This document shows, piece after piece, positions 7,975 through 15,257 of a stretch of 17,892 bases of DNA. The notes under the pieces were generated by a model. It was not told the origin of the DNA. It saw only the letters and a program-made list of their open reading frames with translations, and searched no databases. Position 1 is the first letter of the stretch, and every line of letters starts with the position of its first letter. Source of the DNA: Lachnospiraceae bacterium UBA5895 (lineage in GTDB: Bacteria; Bacillota; Clostridia; Lachnospirales; Lachnospiraceae); assembly GCA_002431915.1 (NCBI GenBank), contig DJEP01000123.1, positions 36,932-54,823 of the forward strand. The letters are read 5' to 3'. Position numbers and translations under genes: made by a program.

Positions 7975-8736
7975 CTATTCTTTTTCTGCGATCAGATCCC
8001 TGATTACTTCGCCGGCGAGAATCAGTCCCGCTACGGAAGGGACAAACGAAATACTGCCGGGAATGGCTCTTCTGTCCGTGCATTTATGAGTGGAACCGGG
8101 AGGGCATACGCAGCCCGTCCGGCAGCTGTTTTCCATATTTTCCAGCGGCTTCACGGAAGGTTCTGTGGAATACACCACCTTCAGTTTCTTCACACCGCGC
8201 TTTTTCAGCTCTCTGCGCATGACTTTCGCAAGCGGACACATGGTGGTCTTATAGATATCCGCCACATGGAACTGCGTGGGGTCTAATTTATTGCCGGCGC
8301 CCATACAGCTGATGACGGGAACTCCAGCTTCCTTCGCCCGCATGATGATCTCCAGCTTGGCGGTCACGGTATCCACCGCATCCACCACATAATCGTACTG
8401 GGTAAAGTCAAACTGGTCGGCAGTCTCCGGCAGATAGAAGCATTTGTGCACCGTAACCTGCGCCTCGGGATTGATGGAATGCACACGCTCCTCCATGACG
8501 TCCACCTTGTATTTGCCGATGGTCTTCCTGGTAGCGATGATCTGACGGTTAATATTTGTCAGGCAGACCTTATCGTCATCGATCAGGTCAAAGGCTCCCA
8601 CACCGCTGCGTGCCAGTGCCTCCACCACATATCCGCCGACACCGCCGATACCGAAGACAGCCACTCTTGCACCGTACAGGCGCTGCATGGCTTCCTTGCC
8701 GATCAATAATTCTGTTCTGGAAAATTCATTTAACAT
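7975..8736 (-). CDS. tcdA: tRNA threonylcarbamoyladenosine dehydratase
   Basis: This is a 253-residue E1-like (ThiF/MoeB superfamily) enzyme. TcdA uses ATP to close the t6A37 side chain of ANN-decoding tRNAs into the cyclic ct6A form. Visible features are FSRTELLIGKEAMQRL at the N-terminus, the nucleotide loop VFGIGGVGGYVVEALARSG (27-45), the acidic segment DLIDDDKVCLTNINRQ, the D-A-V-D-T strand (DYVVDAVDTVTAKLEII) and the family's late block SISFVPSVAGLILAGEVI. The Cys-rich stretch CRTGCVCPPGSTHKC lies near the C-terminus, as in clostridial relatives. Length is typical. It is a housekeeping gene that happens to sit 54 bp after the sugar isomerase gene; no functional link is implied. Confidence 0.92.
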   Translation of the reverse strand: MLNEFSRTELLIGKEAMQRLYGARVAVFGIGGVGGYVVEALARSGVGAFDLIDDDKVCLTNINRQIIATRKTIGKYKVDVMEERVHSINPEAQVTVHKCFYLPETADQFDFTQYDYVVDAVDTVTAKLEIIMRAKEAGVPVISCMGAGNKLDPTQFHVADIYKTTMCPLAKVMRRELKKRGVKKLKVVYSTEPSVKPLENMENSCRTGCVCPPGSTHKCTDRRAIPGSISFVPSVAGLILAGEVIRDLIAEKE

Positions 8737-8763
8737 TTCAGTTCTCCTACTAATCTACTGGGA

Positions 8764-8781
8764 ATACTCTCGTAAGAGTAT
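8764..8781. other. Short perfect hairpin in the tcdA leader
   Basis: ATACTCT (8764-8770), a four-base loop and AGAGTAT (8775-8781) lie between the isomerase stop and the tcdA ribosome site. No T-run follows on the minus strand, so it is more likely an mRNA structure or processing site than a terminator. Confidence 0.4.
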
Positions 8782-8790
8782 ATCACAACT

Positions 8791-9627
8791 TTACAGATTG
8801 TCATAGAGTCCCTGAATAAAATTTTTCACCTGCACATTATTTTCCGGTGTGGTGTCTTCCAAAGTTGCATGGATAAAGGGTTTGCGCTCCTTCATGAACT
8901 TCAGCACGGAAGTGTAATCCATCTGTCCCAGACCACAGCCTACGGATCTAAGCTTCCCATCCTTGGGGATGAAATCCTTGAGATGTACCATTGCCACATC
9001 CTCGCCTAACAGTTCGATGGCTTCATCCACGATTGCCACCTGATCCTTATAATTACAGTAATCCAGCAGGTTCACCGGATCTAAAATGATCTGAAGGTTG
9101 GGAGAGGCGATCTCATCCAGCACTTTTCTCGCTCTGGCGGGATTGTAGACAATATGCTTCCATACCGGCTCTATAGCCATGACAACGCCCATCTGCTCGG
9201 CATATTTTACCACCGGACGTAAGTTGGTGATAAAGGTCTGTAATGCCTCTTCGCTGTGACACTCCGGCACAGCGGTATAGGTCTCGTTGGGAGCACCGGT
9301 CTCGGTTCCCACCACGCCGCAGCCAAGCCACGAAGCAAAACGGATATGTGCCATATAGCGGTGGATGATCTTCGCAAGCTGCTCCGGATTGGGATTTGCC
9401 AGATTTAAGTAACATCCCAGCACCGCCACATCCACCTGATTTTTCGCAAATACATTTTTCATGTACATGGCAAGTCCCGGGGTCAGTGCCTCATCGTTGG
9501 TTGAAAACTCGGTGATCACTTTTCCCGGTGCCAGATGTCCGCAGGTAAATCCCAGTTCATGGGCATTGGCAATACGCTCCTCAAAAGGAAGCTTTTTCGT
9601 ATCATGTAAACGGATTCCTAACTGCAT
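8791..9627 (-). CDS. Sugar phosphate isomerase/epimerase, TIM-barrel type
   Basis: The 278-residue protein belongs to the xylose-isomerase-like AP-endonuclease-2 TIM-barrel superfamily, whose members isomerise or epimerise sugars with a bound divalent metal. Likely metal ligands are Glu153 (AIEPVW), Asp183 (ILDPVN), His215 (VHLKD) and Glu257 (TLEDT), and all four strand-end positions are kept. The exact substrate is not readable. It starts 40 bp after the GH28 stop, with AAGGAG six bases before the ATG, so the two are almost surely co-transcribed. That suggests a role on a sugar released from pectin or its side chains, but this is context inference only. No signal peptide, so cytosolic. Confidence 0.85.
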   Translation of the reverse strand: MQLGIRLHDTKKLPFEERIANAHELGFTCGHLAPGKVITEFSTNDEALTPGLAMYMKNVFAKNQVDVAVLGCYLNLANPNPEQLAKIIHRYMAHIRFASWLGCGVVGTETGAPNETYTAVPECHSEEALQTFITNLRPVVKYAEQMGVVMAIEPVWKHIVYNPARARKVLDEIASPNLQIILDPVNLLDYCNYKDQVAIVDEAIELLGEDVAMVHLKDFIPKDGKLRSVGCGLGQMDYTSVLKFMKERKPFIHATLEDTTPENNVQVKNFIQGLYDNL

Positions 9628-9667
9628 GTTTTTCTCCTTATTTTCACTATATCACAAGCTCATTATA

Positions 9668-11224
9668 TCAGCGCCGGATCAGTTCGTCCACGCCTTCCAG
9701 CTCGTATGCCTCTCCGGTCTGTCCTTCGATCTTCACATTATCTAAGGTCAATTTTGCAACATTTCTTGCAAAAAGTCCTCTCTTACTGCTTTTTTCCACA
9801 CCATCCGACATTGCCGGAACGTCGCATTTGGCATCCTCTGCATAGCTGATGGAAATATCCTTCATGTAGATCTCTTCGATCTTCTGCTCGGGAAGTCCGT
9901 CAAAGTAAGCGGCTGCCACATGGCAGTTGGTGCATTCCATATTTTCAAATACCATCTTCTTCACCTGGGGAGTTCTGTCATCCACAGGGTAGACATCTCT
10001 GGACTGTACATAGGTGGTCTTGCCGTCGGGATCGCAGAAATAGAAGCAATTGACTACTAACGGTGTCATCACATGGTCCAGGGTCAGATTCCGGAAAATA
10101 ATGTTGCTTAAGATCGCATCCTTTCCTCGGCCGCGGCGGGTCTTGATACGCAGGCCTCTGTCCGTGTGGCGGAAAATACAGTCTTCCACCGTCAGATTTA
10201 CCACACCTCCCGCCATTTCACTGCCCAGGGTTACGGCACCATGACCATTTTCCATCAGGCACTGACGGATGTGGATATTCTCGGAAGGGGTCTTGTGCTT
10301 TTTACCCATGTAGATTTTGCCGCTCTTGACTGCGATACAGTCATCTCCCAGGGAGAAACGCACGCCCAGGATTTCCACATTTTTGCAGGACTCGGGATCC
10401 AGTCCGTCGGTGTTGGGGGAATCGCTGGGATTTTGTACGGTCACACCGATGAATTTCAGATCGTTGCTGAAATAGGGATGCAGTGTCCAGGAAGGGGAGT
10501 TGCAGAAAGTCATGCCCTGCAGGGTCACATTTTTACATCCGCTGATGAAGAACAATCTGGGGCGGAATGCGATATTCATAACCTTGGGATCCTTCCACCA
10601 GTTTTCCTTGGAAGCGTTGCCGTTGATCTTACCCTGTCCGTAGATCACCACGTCTTCTACACCGATACCGCAGATGATGCCGGAGAACATAGGTAAGGGA
10701 TTGCCTTCCCATGTGCCGAGATTGTATTCGTCGGTCTCATCGAAGCTTTGTAACATGCCGGGGAATGTGGGGAATTTCTCTCTGTCGGTAAATGCCTTAA
10801 GTTCCGCACCCTCTGCCAGTTCGATACGGATATGGCTCTTCAAAAACAGGCTGGTGATGCGATAAGTTCCGGCAGGGAAGTACACTCTGCTGTTCACCGG
10901 ACATGCCATAATGGCAGCCTGGATAAAATGCGTATCGTCATGCTCGCCGTCGCCTTTAGCACCGAATCTCGTCACATCCAGAGTCACATACTCGTAATCG
11001 GTCCTGAAAGATACTTCGCCCTGTTTTTCCCCATCCACGTAAGCTTCCACCACATATTTCTGATCCGGCTTCAGATCGAACAGAGACGTGATCGTTTTTT
11101 CCGTGGTCAATACTGTCTCCCCGTCTATCCGCAGTTCCACGGGCTGCTTTGTAAAATATCTGCCGCCGTCTGCGATCTCTATGGTCGCGCTGCGGGCAGT
11201 ATGCATAATATGTCTGATTTCCAT
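9668..11224 (-). CDS. GH28 polygalacturonase-like glycoside hydrolase
   Basis: The 518-residue protein has an N-terminal beta-sandwich-like part (about 7-75) and a right-handed beta-helix from about 80. All four GH28 signatures are present: NTDGLDPE (Asp273), LGDDCIA (Asp294 and Asp295), HGAVTLGSE (His328) and RIKTRRGRG (Arg359, Lys361). These are the catalytic acids and substrate contacts of inverting polygalacturonases and rhamnogalacturonases. There is no signal peptide, so it probably works in the cytosol, most likely as an exo-acting enzyme on imported oligogalacturonides; released galacturonate would enter the UxaC route. It leads a two-gene unit with the isomerase and is preceded by a repeat-like spacer. 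Which galacturonide linkage it cuts is not decided by the sequence. Confidence 0.93.
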   Translation of the reverse strand: MEIRHIMHTARSATIEIADGGRYFTKQPVELRIDGETVLTTEKTITSLFDLKPDQKYVVEAYVDGEKQGEVSFRTDYEYVTLDVTRFGAKGDGEHDDTHFIQAAIMACPVNSRVYFPAGTYRITSLFLKSHIRIELAEGAELKAFTDREKFPTFPGMLQSFDETDEYNLGTWEGNPLPMFSGIICGIGVEDVVIYGQGKINGNASKENWWKDPKVMNIAFRPRLFFISGCKNVTLQGMTFCNSPSWTLHPYFSNDLKFIGVTVQNPSDSPNTDGLDPESCKNVEILGVRFSLGDDCIAVKSGKIYMGKKHKTPSENIHIRQCLMENGHGAVTLGSEMAGGVVNLTVEDCIFRHTDRGLRIKTRRGRGKDAILSNIIFRNLTLDHVMTPLVVNCFYFCDPDGKTTYVQSRDVYPVDDRTPQVKKMVFENMECTNCHVAAAYFDGLPEQKIEEIYMKDISISYAEDAKCDVPAMSDGVEKSSKRGLFARNVAKLTLDNVKIEGQTGEAYELEGVDELIRR

Positions 11225-11251
11225 GCGCTGTTTCCTCTCGTTATTATATAA

Positions 11252-11402
11252 TGACTATTCAGAACCCCATTCGCAAAACCGCTCTTGCAGAGCTCACTTT
11301 TTGCTCATGTGGTTACTTCGTCATATAAATATCGCAAAATCTTCTTACGAATGCAAGCATTTGGCAAATATTTTGCAATATTTACATGTCTCTGAATAGT
11401 CA
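11252..11402. repeat. 151-bp element with 12-bp inverted ends
   Basis: TGACTATTCAGA (11252-11263) and its exact complement TCTGAATAGTCA (11391-11402) enclose 127 bp with no gene. A small hairpin, GCTCT-TGC-AGAGC (11281-11293), lies inside. The right arm overlaps the stop codon of the 157-residue gene, and the left arm is 28 bp upstream of the GH28 start. No target-site duplication is seen. It could be a MITE-like element or a large transcript fold. Confidence 0.5.
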
Positions 11403-11873
11403 GCACATCTGATATTTTTCCGCTAACAATAAATACTCCGCACATGCCTTCTGTACGGCATCACAGAATACCTTTTTGGATGTGTCGTCCATGGCAAATT
11501 TTTTCTCTTTTGCATCGTAGTACTGCTCCAGCATACGCTTCACCGCACTGCGGAAATCATCCAGAAGTTCTCTGTAATTCTCATAGATCTCCGGACTGAT
11601 CTGTTCAACAGTATGAAGCAGTGCTGCGGTATAATCCGCACCGTTTTCTGCCGTAAATTCACTTTCCGCATGTCTTTTCAATACACGCATCTGTGCCATG
11701 ATATCCGGATAGCCTTCCTTTTTATTCTCAGTGGTCTCATATGCCGCATAGGTGGGATATACCAGATCCGCAACCTGATAGATGTTCAAAAGTCCTACAT
11801 CTGTCTGCACCTTTTTTAAGTCAAAGATGCCTTCCTCCGTACGGGGAAGTGCCTTGATTTCCTGAATTGTCAT
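11400..11873 (-). CDS. Conserved-looking protein of unknown function, hexuronate locus
   Basis: The ATG at 11871-11873 was chosen because AGGAGG lies five bases upstream; an earlier in-frame ATG at 11948 has no such site and would overlap the hairpin after uxaA. The product is 157 residues, mostly helical, soluble and without a signal peptide. One segment (VADLVYPTYAAYET, then NKKEGYPDIMAQMRVL, about residues 35-65) reminds me of the P-F-x-x-Y-E ... KEGY-x-D-I-x-x-Q stretch in GH88/GH105 unsaturated uronyl hydrolases. The protein is far too short to be one and no catalytic Asp pair is recognisable. It follows uxaA by 75 bp on the same strand, so a role in uronide metabolism is plausible but unproven. 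The function is unknown. Confidence 0.72.
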   Translation of the reverse strand: MTIQEIKALPRTEEGIFDLKKVQTDVGLLNIYQVADLVYPTYAAYETTENKKEGYPDIMAQMRVLKRHAESEFTAENGADYTAALLHTVEQISPEIYENYRELLDDFRSAVKRMLEQYYDAKEKKFAMDDTSKKVFCDAVQKACAEYLLLAEKYQMC

Positions 11874-11893
11874 AGTTCCTCCTATATAACAAA

Positions 11894-11931
11894 GGCGTTC
11901 TCCTGCACGTTTATTGTAACAAAAGAACGCC
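11894..11931 (-). terminator. Possible weak terminator or attenuator after uxaA
   Basis: GGCGTTCT (11894-11901) pairs with AGAACGCC (11924-11931), with a 22-nt loop. On the minus strand it begins about 18 bp after the uxaA stop and is followed by TTTGTTATAT, a poor T-run, just before the next gene's ribosome site. It probably lowers read-through from uxaBA into the downstream gene. Confidence 0.5.
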
Positions 11932-11948
11932 GTTTTGCGTATGATCAT

Positions 11949-13442
11949 TTACAGAGTTACGCCCTGCTTGAAAATAGCCATATCATGGAAGCCTGCTGCT
12001 TCGCTGCATACCTGCCTGCCGGAAGCGGTCTCCACTACCAGATCAAACAGCGCCTGCGTCTCCTCTTCCATGGTCTTATCCTCTACCAGTACGCCGGCAT
12101 TGAAATCGATCCAGTTGGACTTTTTGCCTGCCAGTCGGGAGTTGGTAGCGATCTTCATGGTAGGAACCGGAGATGCGAAAGGAGTTCCGCGTCCTGTGGT
12201 AAACAGTACGATATGTGCTCCTGCGGCTGCCAGTGCGGTAGCTGCTACCAGATCGTTGCCCGGTGCGGACAGAAGGTTCAGTCCCGGAGTTTTCACGGTA
12301 TCGCCATACTGCAATACGCCCTTGACCAGAGCGCTGCCGGACTTCTGGGTACAACCTAAGGACTTATCCTCCAGAGTGGAGATACCACCCTTTTTGTTAC
12401 CCGGGGAAGGATTCTCATAGATGGTCTGATTGTGGCTCTTGAAGTAATTCTTGAAGTCATTAATCAGATCTACGGTCTGGTGGAACAGTTCCTCGTTGGC
12501 ACAACGGTTCATCAGAATAGTCTCTGCTCCGAACATCTCGGGAACCTCGGTCAGGATGGTGGTACCACCCTTGGAGATCAGCAGATCGGAGAAGCGTCCT
12601 ACCAAAGGATTTGCAGTAATGCCGGACAGTCCGTCACTGCCGCCGCACTTCATACCGATGACCAGCCTGCTGACGCTGATGGGTTCTCTCTCGAACTTGG
12701 AAGCGTAATCGATCAGACCCTTGATGATCTCTACGGAGTCTGCGATCTCATCCTCGTGCTCCTGACATACCAGGAATTTCACACGGTTCTCATCATAATC
12801 GCCGATGTAAGGCTTCAGAACATCAATGTTGCTGTTCTCACAGCCCAGTCCCAGTACCAGGACACCGCCTGCATTGGGATGGTTGATCAGGTCCGCCAGG
12901 ATCTTACGGGTATGCTCCTGATCGTCACCCATCTGGGAACATCCGTAAGGATGAGGGAATGCGATTACCTCTTCCACGCTGCCCTTAACGAATGCATTTG
13001 CCTGCTTTGCGATGGCGGTTGCCACGTTGTTGACACAGCCAACGGTGGGGATGACCCAGATCTCGTTACGAACGCCTACTTTACCGTCCGGGCGGTTGAA
13101 TCCCATGAAAGTAACGTCTTCCGTCTTCTTCTCCTCTACGGGAGTAGGGTTGTAGGTATACTCCAGCAGATCGCCCAGTGCGGTCTTTACATTGTGGGTA
13201 TGGATCCAGCTGCCCTCTTTGATATCCTCCTTGGCATTACCGATACGGTAGCCGTATTTGATGACTTCGCCGCCTTCGGGAATATCAAAAATTGCCATCT
13301 TATGTCCTGCGGGAATCTCCTCTCTGGCGGTAACGGTCTTAGAGCCGTCACCTACAGAGACTGTGATCTTCTCACCTGCCGGAATCGTATTTAATGCTAC
13401 GACTACATTATCATTGTCATTAATTTTTAAGAAATCTTGCAT
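11949..13442 (-). CDS. uxaA: Altronate dehydratase
   Basis: This 497-residue enzyme removes water from D-altronate to give 2-keto-3-deoxy-D-gluconate, the last galacturonate-specific step. The N-terminal SAF domain (about 10-95) ends with the WIHTHNVKTAL segment. The large UxaA catalytic part carries FPHPYGCSQMG (162-172), LGLGCENSNIDVLKPYIG (about 197-214), GMKCGGSDGLSGITANPL (263-280), SLGCTQKSGSALVKGVLQYG (361-380) and GRGTPFASPVPTMKIATNS (418-436). The conserved cysteines suit the family's metal requirement. Full length means it is a single fused UxaA, not the split form. The ATG lies inside the end of uxaB (16-bp overlap), with GAGGG upstream, so translation is coupled to uxaB. Confidence 0.97.
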   Translation of the reverse strand: MQDFLKINDNDNVVVALNTIPAGEKITVSVGDGSKTVTAREEIPAGHKMAIFDIPEGGEVIKYGYRIGNAKEDIKEGSWIHTHNVKTALGDLLEYTYNPTPVEEKKTEDVTFMGFNRPDGKVGVRNEIWVIPTVGCVNNVATAIAKQANAFVKGSVEEVIAFPHPYGCSQMGDDQEHTRKILADLINHPNAGGVLVLGLGCENSNIDVLKPYIGDYDENRVKFLVCQEHEDEIADSVEIIKGLIDYASKFEREPISVSRLVIGMKCGGSDGLSGITANPLVGRFSDLLISKGGTTILTEVPEMFGAETILMNRCANEELFHQTVDLINDFKNYFKSHNQTIYENPSPGNKKGGISTLEDKSLGCTQKSGSALVKGVLQYGDTVKTPGLNLLSAPGNDLVAATALAAAGAHIVLFTTGRGTPFASPVPTMKIATNSRLAGKKSNWIDFNAGVLVEDKTMEEETQALFDLVVETASGRQVCSEAAGFHDMAIFKQGVTL

Positions 13443-14887
13443 AATGCTGCCCTCATGCCATTTGCCTTAATATCATCCAGATCTGCTACCACTGCATCGG
13501 TCAGTCCGGGAACCTTGTTCAGATCCTGACCGAAGAAATCTTCGTTACCTAAGAATGCGGTTACAAATGTACGTGTATCCTTCTGACAGTTTGCTGCGAA
13601 GAACTCCAGCACTGCCTTGTCATCCATGATGTTGTACTCCTGACCGTTTCTGTGACCGATCAGAGCCTTGTCACGGATCTCGGTACCGGTATAGAATGCC
13701 ATCAGTGCTGCGATGGAGAAAGTCAGATGAGTGGGAAGCTTACCGGTCTTTTCCACATAGCCTAACAGGCTGGGCATACATCTTGCTCTCCACTTGGATA
13801 CGGAGTTTAAGGAAATTGCCAGCAATGAATGGTCTACATAAGGGTTATTGAAACGGTTCACAACTTCACCTGCGAACTGCTTCAATTCGTCCTCGGGAAG
13901 AGACAGGGTAGGAATTACTTCGTCGTAAATGGTCTTCAGCATGAAGTTACGGATATCGTCATCCTGCATGGACTGTCTTACGATATCGTTGCCGCACAGA
14001 TAAGAAGCCAGCACGAAGGAGGTATGTGCACCGTTCAGGATACGAACCTTTCTCTGCTTGTAAGGCTTCTGATTATCGGTAAAGATAACGGGAAGTCCCG
14101 CATCGGGAAGAGGGAACTCCTTGCTGATATCCTTAGCGGACTCGATAACCCACAGAGCGAACGGCTCACCGGTTACCATAATATGGTCTTCGTAACCCAG
14201 CTTCTCCCACTCTTCCTTCTCGGTCGCACGGGGGTAACCGGTAATGATACGGTCAACCAGAGTAGAGGTGAATACACATGCCTCATCTACCCACTTCTTG
14301 AACTCATCGCCCAGACCCCACAGCTCGATCAACTGCATTACGCACTTCTTTAACATAATACCATTGTCATCGATCAGCTCTACGGGAAGCATTACCAGAC
14401 CCTTGCTCATATCACCCTTAAAGGTCTCAAATCTGTGATATAAGAACTTGGTCAGCTTGCCGGGGAAAGTCTTGGGAGGCTCTAACTCGAACTTATCGGT
14501 GTCGTCATATACGATACCTGCCTCGGTGGTGTTGGATACAACGAAACGTAAAGTATCGATTTCTGCAAGTCCCATGTACTTGTCATACTCGTTGTAAGTA
14601 TCTACAGCGTCTGCAACGCTGGTTACGATTCTATTGATGATCTTGGCTTCACCGTTCACATTACCGCGAAGGGATACAGTGTACTGGCAGTCCTGCTTGT
14701 GGAACATATCCAGATTACCGAACTCGATGGGTTTGATCAGAACGATGTCTCCGTCGAACTTACCCTGCTCGTTGGCGATATCGATCATGTAATCTACGAA
14801 TCCACGTAAGAAATTACCCTCACCGAACTGTACGACCTTGATAGGTCTCTCCTTTTTACCGGTCTTTGCCTTGTTTAAGATATCCAT
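13427..14887 (-). CDS. uxaB: Tagaturonate reductase (altronate oxidoreductase)
   Basis: A 486-residue NAD(H)-dependent enzyme of the mannitol dehydrogenase family that reduces D-tagaturonate to D-altronate. The N-terminal Rossmann part shows VVQFGEGNFLRGF (about 18-30), and the C-terminal domain has the family catalytic block RKVRILNGAHTSF (about 279-291). The ATG at 14885-14887 is preferred over the frame's first ATG at 14953 because GGAGG sits six bases before it and the homologous N-terminus (MDILNKAKTG) begins there. It is the first gene of a uxaB-uxaA unit on the minus strand and reads from the promoter at 15024-15052, with a leader of about 130 nt. UxuB (fructuronate reductase) is a close relative, but the UxaA and UxaC neighbours favour UxaB. 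Confidence 0.94.
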   Translation of the reverse strand: MDILNKAKTGKKERPIKVVQFGEGNFLRGFVDYMIDIANEQGKFDGDIVLIKPIEFGNLDMFHKQDCQYTVSLRGNVNGEAKIINRIVTSVADAVDTYNEYDKYMGLAEIDTLRFVVSNTTEAGIVYDDTDKFELEPPKTFPGKLTKFLYHRFETFKGDMSKGLVMLPVELIDDNGIMLKKCVMQLIELWGLGDEFKKWVDEACVFTSTLVDRIITGYPRATEKEEWEKLGYEDHIMVTGEPFALWVIESAKDISKEFPLPDAGLPVIFTDNQKPYKQRKVRILNGAHTSFVLASYLCGNDIVRQSMQDDDIRNFMLKTIYDEVIPTLSLPEDELKQFAGEVVNRFNNPYVDHSLLAISLNSVSKWRARCMPSLLGYVEKTGKLPTHLTFSIAALMAFYTGTEIRDKALIGHRNGQEYNIMDDKAVLEFFAANCQKDTRTFVTAFLGNEDFFGQDLNKVPGLTDAVVADLDDIKANGMRAALCKIS

Positions 14888-14901
14888 TTTGTCCTCCATT
14901 C

Positions 14902-14939
14902 TACGCTTAGCGTATCCTATCTGCGCCGTCTTACGGCAC
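14902..14939 (-). promoter_or_regulatory. Two small hairpins in the uxaB leader
   Basis: TACGC-TTA-GCGTA (14902-14914) and GCCGT-CTT-ACGGC (14925-14937, extendable by one G-C and one G-U pair) lie in the transcribed leader of uxaB, the first about 10 bp upstream of the ribosome site. They may affect mRNA stability or translation. No known riboswitch pattern was recognised. Confidence 0.4.
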
Positions 14940-15000
14940 TCTATTACCTGCACTTACGCTCCCCGGCACGCCTTGCGAACGAATCCAAATTGTAGGAAGT

Positions 15001-15020
15001 TTATGTAAGTACTTTCATAA
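15001..15020. promoter_or_regulatory. Operator-like palindrome 1, uxaB side
   Basis: TTATGTAAGTACTTTCATAA is a 20-bp inverted repeat with a single mismatched pair, centred on GT/AC. Reading toward uxaB it starts three bases after the -10 box, covering the likely transcription start. Its size and symmetry suit a LacI-family regulator, and a near-copy sits at the lacI promoter. Confidence 0.75.
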
Positions 15021-15023
15021 TTC

Positions 15024-15052
15024 ATTTTACTTCAAAAAAATGGTTTCGTCAA
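15024..15052 (-). promoter_or_regulatory. Promoter of uxaB-uxaA
   Basis: On the minus strand, TTGACG (15047-15052), a 17-bp spacer and TAAAAT (15024-15029) form a good sigma-A promoter facing uxaB. The predicted start falls within operator-like palindrome 1. Confidence 0.7.
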
Positions 15053-15088
15053 TCACCAAAAGCAGAAAGTTTTATTTTCGCGAAACCA
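15041..15088. promoter_or_regulatory. Inverted repeat with a nested TTTCGCGAAA palindrome
   Basis: TGGTTTCG (15041-15048) and CGAAACCA (15081-15088) are exact complements 32 bp apart. The right arm overlaps the 10-bp palindrome TTTCGCGAAA (15076-15085). They lie over and upstream of the uxaB -35 box. They could be a site for a second regulator; the protein is unknown. Confidence 0.4.
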
Positions 15089-15152
15089 CTGATTTTATCA
15101 GCAATATTTCATATTGATAAATTTTTGGCATACGAGAAGTTGAAAATGTCTC

Positions 15153-15181
15153 TTGAAAAAATAGAAGTCTTTCGTTATAAT
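15153..15181 (+). promoter_or_regulatory. Promoter of the lacI-family gene
   Basis: TTGAAA (15153-15158), a 17-bp spacer and a perfect TATAAT (15176-15181) make a strong sigma-A promoter on the plus strand, with the start expected near 15188. The ATG at 15258 leaves a leader of about 70 nt that contains operator-like palindrome 2. Confidence 0.78.
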
Positions 15182-15195
15182 TCAGATATAGCTTT

Positions 15196-15215
15196 TTATG
15201 TAACTACTTACATTT
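15196..15215. promoter_or_regulatory. Operator-like palindrome 2, lacI side
   Basis: TTATGTAACTACTTACATTT contains the exact inverted halves ATGTAA and TTACAT four bases apart and matches palindrome 1 at 16 of 20 positions. It lies about 8-28 bp after the predicted lacI transcription start, a position suited to blocking early elongation. Two further TTACAT half-sites follow (15218-15223, 15230-15235). Confidence 0.73.
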
Positions 15216-15257
15216 TCTTACATACTTTGTTACATAGAAGCAGAGAGGAAGCCACAG

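Noticed and set aside
7044..8003. 319-codon open frame on the plus strand
   Set aside because: It lies opposite the chemoreceptor gene, has no ribosome site or family resemblance, and its composition follows from the codon use of the real gene.
10166..10696. 176-codon plus-strand frame opposite the GH28 gene
   Set aside because: All four GH28 signatures are encoded on the minus strand; the antisense frame has no start signal.
11874..11948. N-terminal 25-codon extension of the 157-residue protein
   Set aside because: The extension would cover the stem-loop after uxaA, has no ribosome site, and AGGAGG stands correctly before the internal ATG.
12432..13394. 320-codon open frame on the plus strand
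   Set aside because: Antisense to uxaA, whose full set of family motifs is on the minus strand; biased codon use in a highly expressed gene often leaves a long antisense frame.
14888..14953. N-terminal 22-codon extension of UxaB
   Set aside because: GGAGG is six bases before the ATG at 14887, and the extension translates the leader hairpins rather than protein-like sequence.
15076..15085. CcpA cre site
   Set aside because: TTTCGCGAAA has the inverse half-site orientation to the TGWAANCGNTNWCA pattern, so I list it only as an unexplained palindrome.
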